From contig JAUHWG010000012.1 in assembly GCA_030424595.1 (NCBI GenBank), positions 207,723 through 271,722 of the forward strand: DNA of 64,000 bases, read 5' to 3'. Positions 34,058 through 42,750 of the stretch are shown here, piece after piece (within the stretch, counting starts at the first letter, position 1; every line of letters starts with the position of its first letter). A program made the position numbers and the translations under genes. A model generated the notes under the pieces. It saw nothing but the letters and a program-made list of their open reading frames with translations. It searched no databases and was not told the DNA's origin. The DNA comes from Polyangia bacterium. Its GTDB lineage: Bacteria; Myxococcota_A; Polyangia; Nannocystales; Nannocystaceae.

Positions 34058-35302
34058 CTACTGGACCTTGATGACGCCAGACTTGCCGGTGCGGCCGGTG
34101 TTCGCTGGGGTCTTCTCGGGGGTCGCCTCGGTCGGCTCCGGGGTCTTGGGCTTGACCGGATAGGCGGCGTCAGCCTTGTCCGGATCGCCGAGGAGGAGCA
34201 CCGCGGAGCACTTACCGATCCCCGGCGCGCTCTTCTTGCGCAGCTCCTTGGCGATGCAGCCGACCTCACGCTTGGAGGCCTTGCCGTTGCTCCGAAGCTC
34301 GGTGATCTTGCCCTTGGAGAAGCTCCAGCGGATCCCGACGGCGACGCCATCACCGTCCTTGACGCACTCGTTGAGCGCCCTGCGGCGGCGAGCGAGCGCC
34401 CCGAGCGTCGCCCGCAGGCCCGCCTCGCCGTACTTCGTCGACTGACAGCTCAGCTCGCGGGCGACGAGCCCCTTCTCGGCCATGGTCTCGGCCTCGGTCG
34501 TCAGCTCGAGATCCGCCGATGTGTCCTTGGCGGTGGCGAGGCGTTTGGCGTTGTGACAGCCGTCCGCGACCCCGAGCTCACAGGCGTCCTTGAAGTGCGA
34601 CCGAGCCTTGTCGATGTTCGGCGGGACGCCGATCCCGTCGTAAAAGCAGATCGCCGCCTGCAGGCAGCCGCGGCCGCTGTAGCCGACACAGGCGCTGTTG
34701 TAGGCGGTGAAGGTCCGGGCCTTGACCAGCGTCGTGCCGTTGGGGTCGAAGAGGAGATCGCCGGCGAGCGTACAGCCGTCGGCATCACCGATCCCGCAGG
34801 CCTGCTCGTAGAGCTCGGCGGCCCTCGCCTTGTCACGGGCGCCGACCCGCCCCTCGTTGAGGATCTTGCCGGCCCGCATGCAGCCGAAGGAGCGGCCGCC
34901 CTCACAGGCCTTGAGCGCAAAGTCCAGCTCGACCGCCGAGTCTCCGTCCGCGGCCGCCATCTCGTAGCGCCGCTCGCAGCCCTCGTGATGGTCGAGCTCG
35001 CAGCTCGACTCGTAGCTGGTCGCCGCCTTCGCCAGGTCCTTCGGACCGCCCCGCCCCTCCTGATAAAGCTCCGCCAGGCGGAAGCAGGAGAACGCGTCTT
35101 CGTCGTCCTCACAGAGCTTCTGCAGCGGCTCGCGAGCGGCCGAGTCCTCGCCCTCCCAGAGGGCCGCCTCGGCCTCCTCAACGCAGCTCGCGCCGACGCA
35201 GCCCTCGTCCTCTGGGGCCACCGTCGTGGTCTCTCGGTGGCAGCCCAAGACCACCACGGCAGACATCAACAGGAGACGAGTAGAGCCAGCCCAGAGCCGC
35301 AC
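34058..35302 (-). CDS. Cys-rich Sel1-repeat lipoprotein
   Basis: The 414-residue lipoprotein (lipobox VVLGC, Cys21) contains at least five Sel1-like repeats, each with a conserved Cys pair, for example ELYEQACGIGDADGCTLAGD and SHFKDACELGVADGCHNAKR. This is the HcpA-type arrangement where the cysteines form disulfides within each helical hairpin, fitting an exported protein. After residue 270 comes a separate region with CIAKELRKKS and GKCSAVLLL, like the C-terminal AgmX/PglI-like domain seen in myxobacterial proteins. The tail is Pro/Thr-rich. It probably serves as a protein-protein scaffold. Confidence 0.83.
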   Translation of the reverse strand: MRLWAGSTRLLLMSAVVVLGCHRETTTVAPEDEGCVGASCVEEAEAALWEGEDSAAREPLQKLCEDDEDAFSCFRLAELYQEGRGGPKDLAKAATSYESSCELDHHEGCERRYEMAAADGDSAVELDFALKACEGGRSFGCMRAGKILNEGRVGARDKARAAELYEQACGIGDADGCTLAGDLLFDPNGTTLVKARTFTAYNSACVGYSGRGCLQAAICFYDGIGVPPNIDKARSHFKDACELGVADGCHNAKRLATAKDTSADLELTTEAETMAEKGLVARELSCQSTKYGEAGLRATLGALARRRRALNECVKDGDGVAVGIRWSFSKGKITELRSNGKASKREVGCIAKELRKKSAPGIGKCSAVLLLGDPDKADAAYPVKPKTPEPTEATPEKTPANTGRTGKSGVIKVQ

Positions 35303-35548
35303 TCTTTCATGGAAGACGACGGCCGCCGTCGCGTCAACCTAGATTCTCGTCTGCACGATCGAGCAGCCCGAAGCGTCGGGTCAAATCGCGCCTCGACGAA
35401 CGACGCGATGAAGACTCTTCGCTTGCGGGCCTCTCGCGCACTCAGCCGAGCGCGCAGAGGCCCGGCGCGACGACGCCTCGCGAATGCGCGCCTGCCCCCG
35501 CGCAGGCGCTGAGGCGGCCTCGCTCTTACATGTCCGTACAGACAGATC

Positions 35549-35562
35549 GTTGTCTCGACAAC
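35549..35562. promoter_or_regulatory. Perfect short palindrome
   Basis: GTTGTC-TC-GACAAC lies in the 278-bp gap between the stop at 35581 and the start at 35302, both on the minus strand. It could be an operator for the Sel1 gene or part of a terminator. Confidence 0.3.
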
Positions 35563-35580
35563 AAAGCTGCCCGCGCATCC

Positions 35581-36948
35581 TCAGGCGCCCCGCCCCACAG
35601 CGCACGTGTCGCGGATGAGGCGGTAGACGGCGGGGTGGTTCTGCACCTTGTGATGGAGAACGCCGCCGTAGTGCCGAGTCGCGATCGGGAGCACGCGCGA
35701 GCTCAGATGCGGGCCCTCTGCGCTCGACACACGGACGAGGAGGTCGCCCATCAGCCACCCGAGCGGGTGCTCTCGATCCTCGGTGACCGTCGCCGAGACG
35801 AAGTGATAGCTGGCGTGATCGAGGGGCGGGATCTCCACTGCAGCCTCCTCACGCAAGCGGTGCGGATCGCGGCCGAGCCAGTCCTCGTCGACGAGCAGAC
35901 CCTGGCGGAGATCCTTGATCCCGGCGCTGCGACCCTTGAGCAAGCGCCCTGGGATCTTGGTCCCGGGGTGATCGATCGCGTCCAGGAGCACCGCCGCGAC
36001 CTGACCGAGCCGCGCCAACGGAGCGCCCCGGTGGGGCGTCCCGAGGCAGAAGACATGGCGCACGGCGTCGACCCAGGCGGGCGACCTCCCGTGCGCCTCG
36101 CCGCCCTGCGCCTCGCCCTGCGGCGCTGCGTCCTGCGCGACCTGGGCCTCGACCTGCCCGTAGTGGCAAGCGCTGCGGACGACCAACCCGCCCATGCTGT
36201 GGCCGATGAGGACGATCTCGTCGATCTCGGCCGGGTAGTTCTCGACCAAGCGTTGGAGCTGCGCGGCGAGCAGGCGACCGTTCTCCGAGACGTGCCGGCC
36301 GCTGTTGTAGCGGACGAAGATCGGCGTGTAGTCGAGCTCCGCGGCGAGCAGCGTGCCAAAGCTCGCCGCGGGATCGCCGTGCGCCTTCGCGGAGTCGAGG
36401 GACCAGCACCACTCGGTCGTCGCCAGGCCGTGGACAAAGACGGCGAGCTTGGCCCGCGGCGCCGGGATCTGCCGGGCGAGCGAGGCCCTGTCGTCGAGAT
36501 CGAGGTAGACGTCGCCGTGACGCATCGACATCCCGAGATCGAGGCCGTTGTCGCGGGCGTGGAGCGAGTCCCCGATCGCGCCGTTGACCAGCCCGAGCGC
36601 GGCGTCACCGATCCAGCGCAGCGTCCGTGTCCGGTCGGAGCGCATCGGCACCGGGGCGGCCGGAGTCCGGGGCCCGGATCCGACAGCGAGCGTCGCCTCG
36701 GCGACGTCGAGCCCCGCGTCCGTGACCGACTCGATCGCCCGGTTCAGCGCCCGGACCGTCGCGAGCACCCCGTCGGTCGAGCGCCGGCGGAGCTCGTCGA
36801 CGACCCTCACCGGCTCCGCCAGGGGCGGGGCCACGCTGAGCGCGCGGACGACCGATCGCGCCGACGACTCGTGCCCCAAGGCGACCAGCTCCGTCGCCCG
36901 CTCGACCGCGTCGTGGACCAGCGCCTTGAACCCCCGAAGCCGTCGCAT
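35581..36948 (-). CDS. Alpha/beta hydrolase, PGAP1/lipase-like
   Basis: The 455-residue protein has an N-terminal helical region of about 160 residues, then an alpha/beta-hydrolase domain. KLAVFVHGLATTEWCW holds the oxyanion HG at 173-174, and EIVLIGHSMGGLVVRSACHY holds the nucleophile Ser251. CLGTPHRGAPLARLG is typical of PGAP1/triacylglycerol-lipase-like enzymes, and HYGGVLHHKVQNHPAVYRLI supplies the final His. The start is the ATG at 36948; the frame continues upstream through a tandem repeat and is not protein-like there. No signal peptide is seen, so it may be cytoplasmic or membrane-associated. Confidence 0.85.
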   Translation of the reverse strand: MRRLRGFKALVHDAVERATELVALGHESSARSVVRALSVAPPLAEPVRVVDELRRRSTDGVLATVRALNRAIESVTDAGLDVAEATLAVGSGPRTPAAPVPMRSDRTRTLRWIGDAALGLVNGAIGDSLHARDNGLDLGMSMRHGDVYLDLDDRASLARQIPAPRAKLAVFVHGLATTEWCWSLDSAKAHGDPAASFGTLLAAELDYTPIFVRYNSGRHVSENGRLLAAQLQRLVENYPAEIDEIVLIGHSMGGLVVRSACHYGQVEAQVAQDAAPQGEAQGGEAHGRSPAWVDAVRHVFCLGTPHRGAPLARLGQVAAVLLDAIDHPGTKIPGRLLKGRSAGIKDLRQGLLVDEDWLGRDPHRLREEAAVEIPPLDHASYHFVSATVTEDREHPLGWLMGDLLVRVSSAEGPHLSSRVLPIATRHYGGVLHHKVQNHPAVYRLIRDTCAVGRGA

Positions 36949-37043
36949 GGCCGGAGAGTAGCGGCGATCGTGCGGGCGACCAGCGAGGCGAGGAGGCGTC
37001 AGGTCACGCGGCCTGGGTTGGGCGAGCGACACCGCCGAGCTTC

Positions 37044-37079
37044 TGTCCCGCATGTCCCGCATGTCCCGCATGTCCCGCA
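37044..37079. repeat. 9-bp tandem repeat, four copies
   Basis: TGTCCCGCA is repeated four times exactly, in the gap between two divergent genes. The plus-strand frame of the next gene is open across part of it (Met-Ser-Arg repeats), but a start after the repeat is likelier. Confidence 0.9.
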
Positions 37080-37453
37080 ACGCTCGCGCGCCTATGCAGC
37101 CGCATGGTCGAGAGCATGGTCGAGAGCAAGGTCCCAAGGCAGACCCCAAGAGCGCCCAGAAGCGCGAAGCGAACCGTGACGCGCTCGTCGCCAGCGCCAT
37201 CGACCTCCAGGTGGGCACCATCGCGACCCCCGAGGAGCTCGGGACCTGGTCCGAAGTAGAACACCCCAGGGCTGACGCCGAGGCTCGCGTCGAGCTCACC
37301 CACCGAACATGGACCGTCGCCGACACGACGATCCGCTGGGAGCTCGCCGGCGTGAGCGGACACCACCCGATCGTCGAGCTGCTGGTCGATGTGTCGCGGT
37401 CATCGCCTGCCCTGATCGAGTACGCCCGGGCAATGGACATCGAGCCGGGCTAG
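37052..37453 (+). CDS. Hypothetical protein (up to 133 aa)
   Basis: From about codon 40 the plus-strand frame has strong GC preference at third positions and a protein-like sequence (ALVASAIDLQVGTIATPEEL, then VELTHRTWTVADTTIRWELA). The first 15 codons fall in the 9-bp repeat and the true start may be the ATG at 37094. No family, signal or membrane segment was recognised. An opposite-strand frame also exists (37004-37366), so the call is tentative. Its TAG shares the CTAG tetranucleotide with the stop of the convergent gene at 37450. Confidence 0.45.
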   Translation: MSRMSRMSRNARAPMQPHGREHGREQGPKADPKSAQKREANRDALVASAIDLQVGTIATPEELGTWSEVEHPRADAEARVELTHRTWTVADTTIRWELAGVSGHHPIVELLVDVSRSSPALIEYARAMDIEPG

Positions 37454-38208
37454 GCGCTCTCGGAACCATGCTTGGACATGTCCGAGGAAGCATCCTCGGG
37501 GCCATCCTCCGAGACATCCTCCAAGACGTCTTCGGACTCATCCTCCGCCCCGGCTCTCGGCTCGCCCTCGCCCGGACGCGTTCGCCTCTCCCAATCGCGG
37601 ACGAACTCGAGCTTCTCCTCCGGGGCCCCCGCTCCGCCCCTCATGATGCCGTACATCGGTAGGCCGCCGCGGGCGTTACGCCCGTAGAGATCGAGGAAGC
37701 GCTCGATGTCCGCCGAGGAGAAGCGGTCCTCGACCATCAGCCGCCGGGCGAAGCGGTTGCGCCCCTGGACCTCCCTGCTCGCGACCTCCCAGTAGACGTC
37801 CGGGTGCTGGTCGGAGGTCGCCAGCGCGAGCTGAGTGCCGTAGTAGTTCTTCTCGGCCAGCGCCAGCCCGATCTCGCGAGGTAGCGGGCGGGCGTTGATC
37901 TTGATGATCGCGGACCACACCTCCGGCTCGACGCTCCAGATGTGCTGGAGCCCGCGGATCCGGCGGAACAAGCGGAGCAGCAGCGCCTCCTCAAACTCCA
38001 CACAATAGCGAGTCCCTTCATGACGGAGGCGCCAAGCGATTCGCGCATGGTACTCGTCGAGACCGCTGAGTTCGCCGGTGTAGCTGGTCCTCCGCCAGGC
38101 CTCGTCAGGCTGCTCTAAGATCACCGCGATCAGTCGATGGATCGCCCTGTGGCACTTCGCCGGCGGGACCACGGCCCGATGCACATAGCGTCGTCGCGTC
38201 TCCGCCAT
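37450..38208 (-). CDS. Hypothetical protein with acidic C-terminal tail
   Basis: This is a 252-residue soluble protein of no family I recognise. Residues 1-200 are mixed alpha/beta with many Arg and aromatic residues (RLFRRIRGLQHIWSVEPEVW and LALAEKNYYGTQLALATSDQ). The last 40 are a strongly acidic repeat of Glu-Asp-x-x-Glu-Asp. No signal peptide is present. It lies 64 bp before the 3' end of the sulfotransferase gene, on the same strand, and may be in one transcript with it. Confidence 0.68.
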   Translation of the reverse strand: MAETRRRYVHRAVVPPAKCHRAIHRLIAVILEQPDEAWRRTSYTGELSGLDEYHARIAWRLRHEGTRYCVEFEEALLLRLFRRIRGLQHIWSVEPEVWSAIIKINARPLPREIGLALAEKNYYGTQLALATSDQHPDVYWEVASREVQGRNRFARRLMVEDRFSSADIERFLDLYGRNARGGLPMYGIMRGGAGAPEEKLEFVRDWERRTRPGEGEPRAGAEDESEDVLEDVSEDGPEDASSDMSKHGSESA

Positions 38209-38256
38209 CGTTCCTCCATGGAGAGTCTACCAGGGCCCCGCCAGAGCCGAGCGGGA

Positions 38257-38272
38257 CGACGAGGGCTGGAGA
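38257..38272 (+). repeat. Fragment of the dispersed repeat element (copy D)
   Basis: CGACGAGGGCTGGAGA is identical over 16 bases to part of copy C (46069-46084). It ends exactly where the sulfotransferase stop begins at 38273. Sixteen bases in high-GC DNA could match by chance. Confidence 0.4.
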
Positions 38273-39010
38273 CTACACAGCGACCGAGAGTCCGGAGGCG
38301 CCGAGCATCCCGAGGATCCAGCCGACCAGCCCCGCGACCAGGGCGATCAGGAGCAGCGGCCCGACCCAGCGGGCGATCTGCACCGCCCGCACCCGCCTCA
38401 TCATGACCGCCCGATCGTTGAGGTGGGGGAAGGGCTCGTCAGGCGCCGGCACCCCGAGAAATTCGCAGAGCGGCCCCCAGCCCTGCGCGACCTCAAAGAC
38501 CAGGAGACGATCGGCGGGGACGACCCGCTTGACCTCAGCGATGTGGTCTTTGAACACCGCGATCGCGTGGTCCCGGTCCTCAAAGCGACCGTCAAAGGTC
38601 GACCACACGCAGGCCTTCGAGACCGAGCGCACCGCCCGAAAGGGCGGAGCGACCCAGGCGAGCCACCTCGGCGAGCGTACGCTCAGCTCGAAGATCGTCG
38701 TCCGCACGCTCTCGTACCAGCGCTCCGGGTCGCGCACGGAGAGCAGCACCTTGGCCTCGGGGAAGGCCGCCATCAGCTCTTTGTAGTAGGTGCAGCTCGG
38801 CCAGTCGACCGACGCCTGGTAGCCCTCCATCGCGGCGCCCCAGTCGACCGCCTCGCCGCGGCTCGCCGCGAGCCAGATCGCGGCGGTCTTGGGCTTTGCC
38901 ATCACCTCCGTCATATGATGGCACTTGCTGAGCCCCAAGCGCTCGAGCGCAGCCTTGAGCGAGAGAGTTCCGGTCCGTCCAAAGCCTGCGCCGATCACCT
39001 GTAGTGGCAT
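38273..39010 (-). CDS. Sulfotransferase-family protein with C-terminal membrane anchor
   Basis: The 245-residue protein begins MPLQVIGAGFGRTGTLSLKA, the P-loop of the Sulfotransfer_4 group. This group is often mislabelled as NAD-dependent epimerase because of its Gly pattern. VLLSVRDPERWYESVRTTIF is the PAPS 3'-phosphate loop, and GWGPLCEFLGVPAPDEPFPH is the conserved C-terminal segment. After it comes one membrane helix (VGPLLLIALVAGLVGWILGM). The ATG at 39010 is the family start. The acceptor is unknown. The enzyme probably faces the cytoplasm with a tail anchor. Confidence 0.85.
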   Translation of the reverse strand: MPLQVIGAGFGRTGTLSLKAALERLGLSKCHHMTEVMAKPKTAAIWLAASRGEAVDWGAAMEGYQASVDWPSCTYYKELMAAFPEAKVLLSVRDPERWYESVRTTIFELSVRSPRWLAWVAPPFRAVRSVSKACVWSTFDGRFEDRDHAIAVFKDHIAEVKRVVPADRLLVFEVAQGWGPLCEFLGVPAPDEPFPHLNDRAVMMRRVRAVQIARWVGPLLLIALVAGLVGWILGMLGASGLSVAV

Positions 39011-39322
39011 CGGCCGATCGTACACCCGAGGGACACCAGCGCGGCAGAGACCGGCGAGCTGGAGCGCGCCGATGTGCCCCGACCGCTGCGAACGCGGCAG
39101 CGCCCCCGGTCGCGGGGCGCCGGACGTGCGGCAATACCGCGTCCGGGCCCGACCTCGGCTCCTGACCCCGATCCCGCCCGTGCATGGCCCTCTGACGACC
39201 TCGGGCCATGCTAACCGAGCCGTCCCCGATCTTCTACCGATCACAGCGCTCGGCCATAGACCGGCCCCGACCTCCGGGAATCGTTGTGAGCCGAACCTTC
39301 GCCATGCCAAACATGAAGTGTC
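39011..39322. other. 312-bp divergent intergenic region
   Basis: This lies between the sulfotransferase (minus) and APH-type kinase (plus) starts. I see no gene, repeat or clear operator; the last 80 bp are somewhat AT-richer and probably hold promoters. Confidence 0.5.
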
Positions 39323-40231
39323 ATGACCGACCCTTCGCTCGACTCTGCCTTCGCGAGCATCGCTGAGCGCGTAATCCCCGGCGCTACGCTGCTCGCTCAC
39401 CGACCGCTCAAGGGTGGTGTCTCCGCGGCCGTGCATGTCCTCGAGATCATGTCCCCGGCTGGAGCTGCGCGCGTGGTGGTTCGACGTCATGGCGTGGCGA
39501 GCTGGAAGCCGCTCGCCGACGATGTGACACAGGCCGAGTTTCAACTCCTGGCCGCCCTGCACGGTCTTGGCTTGCCCGTTCCAAGGCCGCTCCTGCTCGA
39601 CGTCTCGGCTCGGCTGCTGCCCTCGCCCTTCTTCGTCATGGAGATGGTCGAGGGTTCGACACATATACCCGAGGACCGCCTCGACTCCGCTCTGCGTCAG
39701 ATGGCCGACCTCCTGGCTCACCTCCACTCGCTCGACCTCCGCTCGCTGAGCCTGCCCCTCCTCTCCCAGCGCGAGGACCCGATTCAGGGCGCGCTCGAGT
39801 TCCTGCCGACCGACGCCGAGTCTGCCCCGCTGCGCGACCTCATCTCCTCCTACGAGCTCCGAACTCCACGGGCGGCGCTGCTCCACGGCGACTTCTGGCC
39901 CGGCAATGTGCTTTGGAGAGAGGCTCAGCTCGCCGCGCTCATCGATTGGGAAGACGCTGCTATCGGGCCAGCAGCCTCGGACATCGCCTGTTGTCGCGCC
40001 GAATTGAACGTAGCCTTCGGTGCTCGTGCCGCCGCTTCCTTTACTGATTACTATCGCGCCGCTAGCGAGGACGACGTCCACGACCTCCACCTCTGGGACG
40101 TCTACGTCGGCTCAGCCGCGCTCGCCACAATGCACGAGTGGGGCTTGCCACCCGAGGTCGAAGCGAGTCGCCGCGAGCGAACGTCGAGATTCGTCGATCA
40201 CGCCGCGGAGGCTCTACTGCGCACACTCTGA
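39323..40231 (+). CDS. Aminoglycoside-phosphotransferase-family kinase
   Basis: The 302-residue kinase has the APH fold. ARVVVRRHGVASWKP is in the ATP-lysine region, VMEMVEGSTHIPEDRL is the hinge, LLHGDFWPGNVLW is the catalytic loop with its Asp and Asn, and ALIDWEDAAIGPAASDIACC carries the metal-binding Asp. Family members phosphorylate aminoglycosides, choline, homoserine or other small alcohols, and the substrate cannot be told here. Codon use is slightly less GC-biased than the neighbours. It stands alone on the plus strand. Resistance is one possible role but not shown. Confidence 0.86.
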   Translation: MTDPSLDSAFASIAERVIPGATLLAHRPLKGGVSAAVHVLEIMSPAGAARVVVRRHGVASWKPLADDVTQAEFQLLAALHGLGLPVPRPLLLDVSARLLPSPFFVMEMVEGSTHIPEDRLDSALRQMADLLAHLHSLDLRSLSLPLLSQREDPIQGALEFLPTDAESAPLRDLISSYELRTPRAALLHGDFWPGNVLWREAQLAALIDWEDAAIGPAASDIACCRAELNVAFGARAAASFTDYYRAASEDDVHDLHLWDVYVGSAALATMHEWGLPPEVEASRRERTSRFVDHAAEALLRTL

Positions 40232-40274
40232 ACGCCGGCGCGACCGTCGACTCACACGCGAGACGAGCGACCAG

Positions 40275-40288
40275 CCCTGAGCTCAGGG
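40275..40288. promoter_or_regulatory. 14-bp perfect palindrome
   Basis: CCCTGAGCTCAGGG lies 44 bp after the APH-type stop and overlaps the stop of the PEP-domain remnant. Its function is unknown; it is too short for a confident terminator. Confidence 0.25.
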
Positions 40289-40427
40289 ATCGACTCGGCG
40301 GACGAACCCCGCGCTGCCGTCGACCTCCAGCCAGTCGCCGTCCTCGTAGCGGGCGAGGAGCCCCGGGAGCCCGCCGACGCAGGGCTTGCCGAACCCCGAA
40401 CCCCGCCCCTCACCGTCTGCGCTCGGC
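40283..40427 (-). pseudogene. Remnant of a PEP-utilising enzyme mobile domain (phosphohistidine domain)
   Basis: The minus strand from 40390 to the stop at 40283 reads GKPCVGGLPGLLARYEDGDW then LEVDGSAGFVRRVDP. This is the end of the phosphohistidine-swivel domain of PEP synthase and pyruvate phosphate dikinase relatives, whose usual form is G-x-P-C-V-V-G-V then DGD-x-V-x-VDG-x-x-G-x-V. Only about 36 codons remain. Upstream the frame becomes Gly/Arg-rich noise and runs into the FG-GAP gene. I take it as a decayed or deletion-truncated gene. Confidence 0.5.
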
Positions 40428-42431
40428 TCAGCCCGGGATCATCTCGCAGATCAAGGCCTCGCCGAGCGCCGCGTTGTTCTCCTCGACACACTCGAAGATG
40501 TCGCCGGTGCCGTCGCCCAGATCATCGACCGTGACCTCCGGATCGCTCATCCCGAGCTCCGCAGCCTGGACGGTGAAGACGACCACCTCGCCGGTCTTGC
40601 CCGGCGGGATCACGTCCTGGGTCACCTCGGTGCCGAGCACCGGTCCGCCCATGCCTGCGCGAAGGGTCAGGGAGATGCCCGCGGGCGCCTCGACGTTGCC
40701 GGCGTTGCGGACCCTGGCGGCGATGTAGGCGACATCGCTGCAATCGTCGGTGCAGGAGCTGAGCACCTCGGCGAGGAGATCGATGTAGTCCCCGGGGGGC
40801 AGGCCGATGTCCGCCGAGCGGAAGTTGTTGTACTCGGGCCAGTTGGCCGCGGCGACCTTGGGGATCTCGCCGAGGGGGCCGACGTTGGTGATCGAGTAGG
40901 CGTACTGGTTCCAGATCTTGCGACCCGGCGGCCAGGTGTGGTCGGCGTCGCCGTAGACCGTGACCGCGCCGATCGTGTTGTTGGCGGTGTGGTGACCGAG
41001 GACGATCTCGACCTCGCCGTCGTTGTCGACGTCGGCGACCACCGGGTACTCGAGGATCGTCCCGCTCTGGTGGGCGTCGGAGGAGAACTTCACCGCGCCG
41101 TCGAGGCCCGAGAAGAAGCGGATCTTCTGCTCGTCGGCGAAGAGCACCTCGGGGTAGCCGTCCATCTCGAAGTCGAAGAGGCTGGGCCCGGCGGCGCCGC
41201 TGCTGTCGGTGATCGCCGCGGTCCAGATCACGTCGCCGCCCCACTCCATCGCCACCAGCGAGTTTTGGGCCGCGAAGAGGAGCTCCGGGGTGCCGTCGCC
41301 GTCGAGGTCGTCGATCGCCGGCGCGCCCATGTTGCCGGGGTAGTTGAGCGGACCCCAGACCTCCGTGCCGTCGGTCTCCATGCCGACGACGGTCTTGCCG
41401 GTCACCTTGACGATCTCGCCGTCGCCGTCGAGGTCAAAGTCGGCGACCGCGACCATCCCGTCGAGACCGCCGTTTTGCCAGACGACGTTGCCGTCGACGT
41501 CGTAGGCGGCGTTGCCGGTGATGAGCTCGACCTGGCCGTCGAGGTCGAGGTCCGCCGGCACCGACATCGCCCCGTAGCTCGCGGTCCCGCCCTTGCCGAG
41601 CGAGCCCTTGGCGATCAGGTTGCCGGCGGAGTCGATGATGATCCGGGCGACCGTCACCTCGGCGAGGCCGTCGCCGTCCATGTCGACCACCGACGGGAAG
41701 TTGTAGCCGCTGGTCGCGAAGTCCGGGTGGGCGAGGCCGGCAAGGCACCACTTCTCCGCGCCGGTCTGGCCGTTGAGGGCGCAGACCTTGTTGGAGCCCG
41801 CCGTGATCACCTCCGGCCAGCCGTCGCCCTCGAGGTCGCCCAGGGCGATCCCGCTGCCGGCGAGACCGTAGGCGCCGGGGGCCTCCCAGGCGACGCCGCT
41901 GCCGTCGCCCAGGAGGGCTATGACGGCGCCCCCTTGGTAGATCAGGATCACCGGCATGTCGGTCGGGTCGATCGCGCCGGACTCGTTGGTGTCGACGATC
42001 TGACCGGCGGCGACCGGCCCCGCGTAGGAGGAGGAGCCGTACTTCCACTCGATCTCCGGGTTGAAGGAGCCGATCTGGAGCTCGACGTCGCACTCTTCGT
42101 TGAGCGGCACGTCCTCGGGCTCAAAGACCGGCTTGGGATCGCACTCCAGGGGCATCCCGGTGGTGCCGGTGGTCGTCGGATCGCCGGTGCTCGACGAGCC
42201 GGTCTCCTCGTCTGTGGTCGAGCCCGTCGTCCCCGTCGTCTCGCCGTCGGTCGCCGAGCCCCCAGAGGTCGTCCCGGTCTCTCCGTCGCTCGCGCTCATC
42301 GTCGCCGACGTAGGATCCGTCGTGCTCGTGTCGGCCGTGGCGGTCGAGGTCGCGGACTCGCTCTCGCTCTCGGCGATGTCATCGCCACAGGCGACCAGGG
42401 TCGTGATGCAGAGTAGCGCGCGCAGTCTCAT
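40428..42431 (-). CDS. FG-GAP/VCBS-repeat lipoprotein with CARDB-like C-terminal domain
   Basis: The 667-residue protein has a lipobox (LVACG, Cys15) and a Ser/Thr/Glu linker of about 80 residues. A beta-propeller-like region follows with repeated D-x-D-x-D-G calcium loops, such as VVDMDGDGLAEVTVAR, VADFDLDGDGEIVKV and IDDLDGDGTPELLF. These are FG-GAP/VCBS-type repeats. The C-terminal 130 residues resemble a CARDB adhesion domain (IAARVRNAGNVEAPAGISLT). It is probably surface exposed and calcium-stabilised. The ATG at 42431 places the signal peptide at the N-terminus. Confidence 0.85.
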   Translation of the reverse strand: MRLRALLCITTLVACGDDIAESESESATSTATADTSTTDPTSATMSASDGETGTTSGGSATDGETTGTTGSTTDEETGSSSTGDPTTTGTTGMPLECDPKPVFEPEDVPLNEECDVELQIGSFNPEIEWKYGSSSYAGPVAAGQIVDTNESGAIDPTDMPVILIYQGGAVIALLGDGSGVAWEAPGAYGLAGSGIALGDLEGDGWPEVITAGSNKVCALNGQTGAEKWCLAGLAHPDFATSGYNFPSVVDMDGDGLAEVTVARIIIDSAGNLIAKGSLGKGGTASYGAMSVPADLDLDGQVELITGNAAYDVDGNVVWQNGGLDGMVAVADFDLDGDGEIVKVTGKTVVGMETDGTEVWGPLNYPGNMGAPAIDDLDGDGTPELLFAAQNSLVAMEWGGDVIWTAAITDSSGAAGPSLFDFEMDGYPEVLFADEQKIRFFSGLDGAVKFSSDAHQSGTILEYPVVADVDNDGEVEIVLGHHTANNTIGAVTVYGDADHTWPPGRKIWNQYAYSITNVGPLGEIPKVAAANWPEYNNFRSADIGLPPGDYIDLLAEVLSSCTDDCSDVAYIAARVRNAGNVEAPAGISLTLRAGMGGPVLGTEVTQDVIPPGKTGEVVVFTVQAAELGMSDPEVTVDDLGDGTGDIFECVEENNAALGEALICEMIPG

Positions 42432-42750
42432 GGCGCGTCTCCTACCACGCCCGACGCATCTGCGGAGGTATACAAAGAAGGCTTTCAATGTAGCCATAAT
42501 GACACAATCGGCATAGCTCGCCCGGCGATGTCGACCCTGACCGAAGCGCCACTCGCGAGCCCGCGACGGACGAACGGGCCCGCAGCCCGACCTGTCACTG
42601 TCACCATGGACGGATCGCAACGGCGCCGAGAAGCCCCGAGCGTCTGCCCAGCCCCGCCGACGCCGCTCCTCGTCGAGGCTCCTCGTCGAGGCTCCTCAAG
42701 CGCGCGCAGTGTCGTCGTCTGGGGTCGCAGGACGTCGATCAGACGTGCCC
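42432..42750. other. 319-bp gap without a convincing gene
   Basis: This lies between the FG-GAP lipoprotein start and the 3' end of the small membrane protein. A 13-bp direct repeat, GCTCCTCGTCGAG, occurs twice at 42665-42690. The part near 42,480 is AT-rich and probably carries the lipoprotein promoter. Confidence 0.5.

Noticed and set aside
37004..37366. Minus-strand open frame with a hydrophobic segment
   Set aside because: Overlaps the plus-strand frame whose codon use is better; its start region is the 9-bp repeat.
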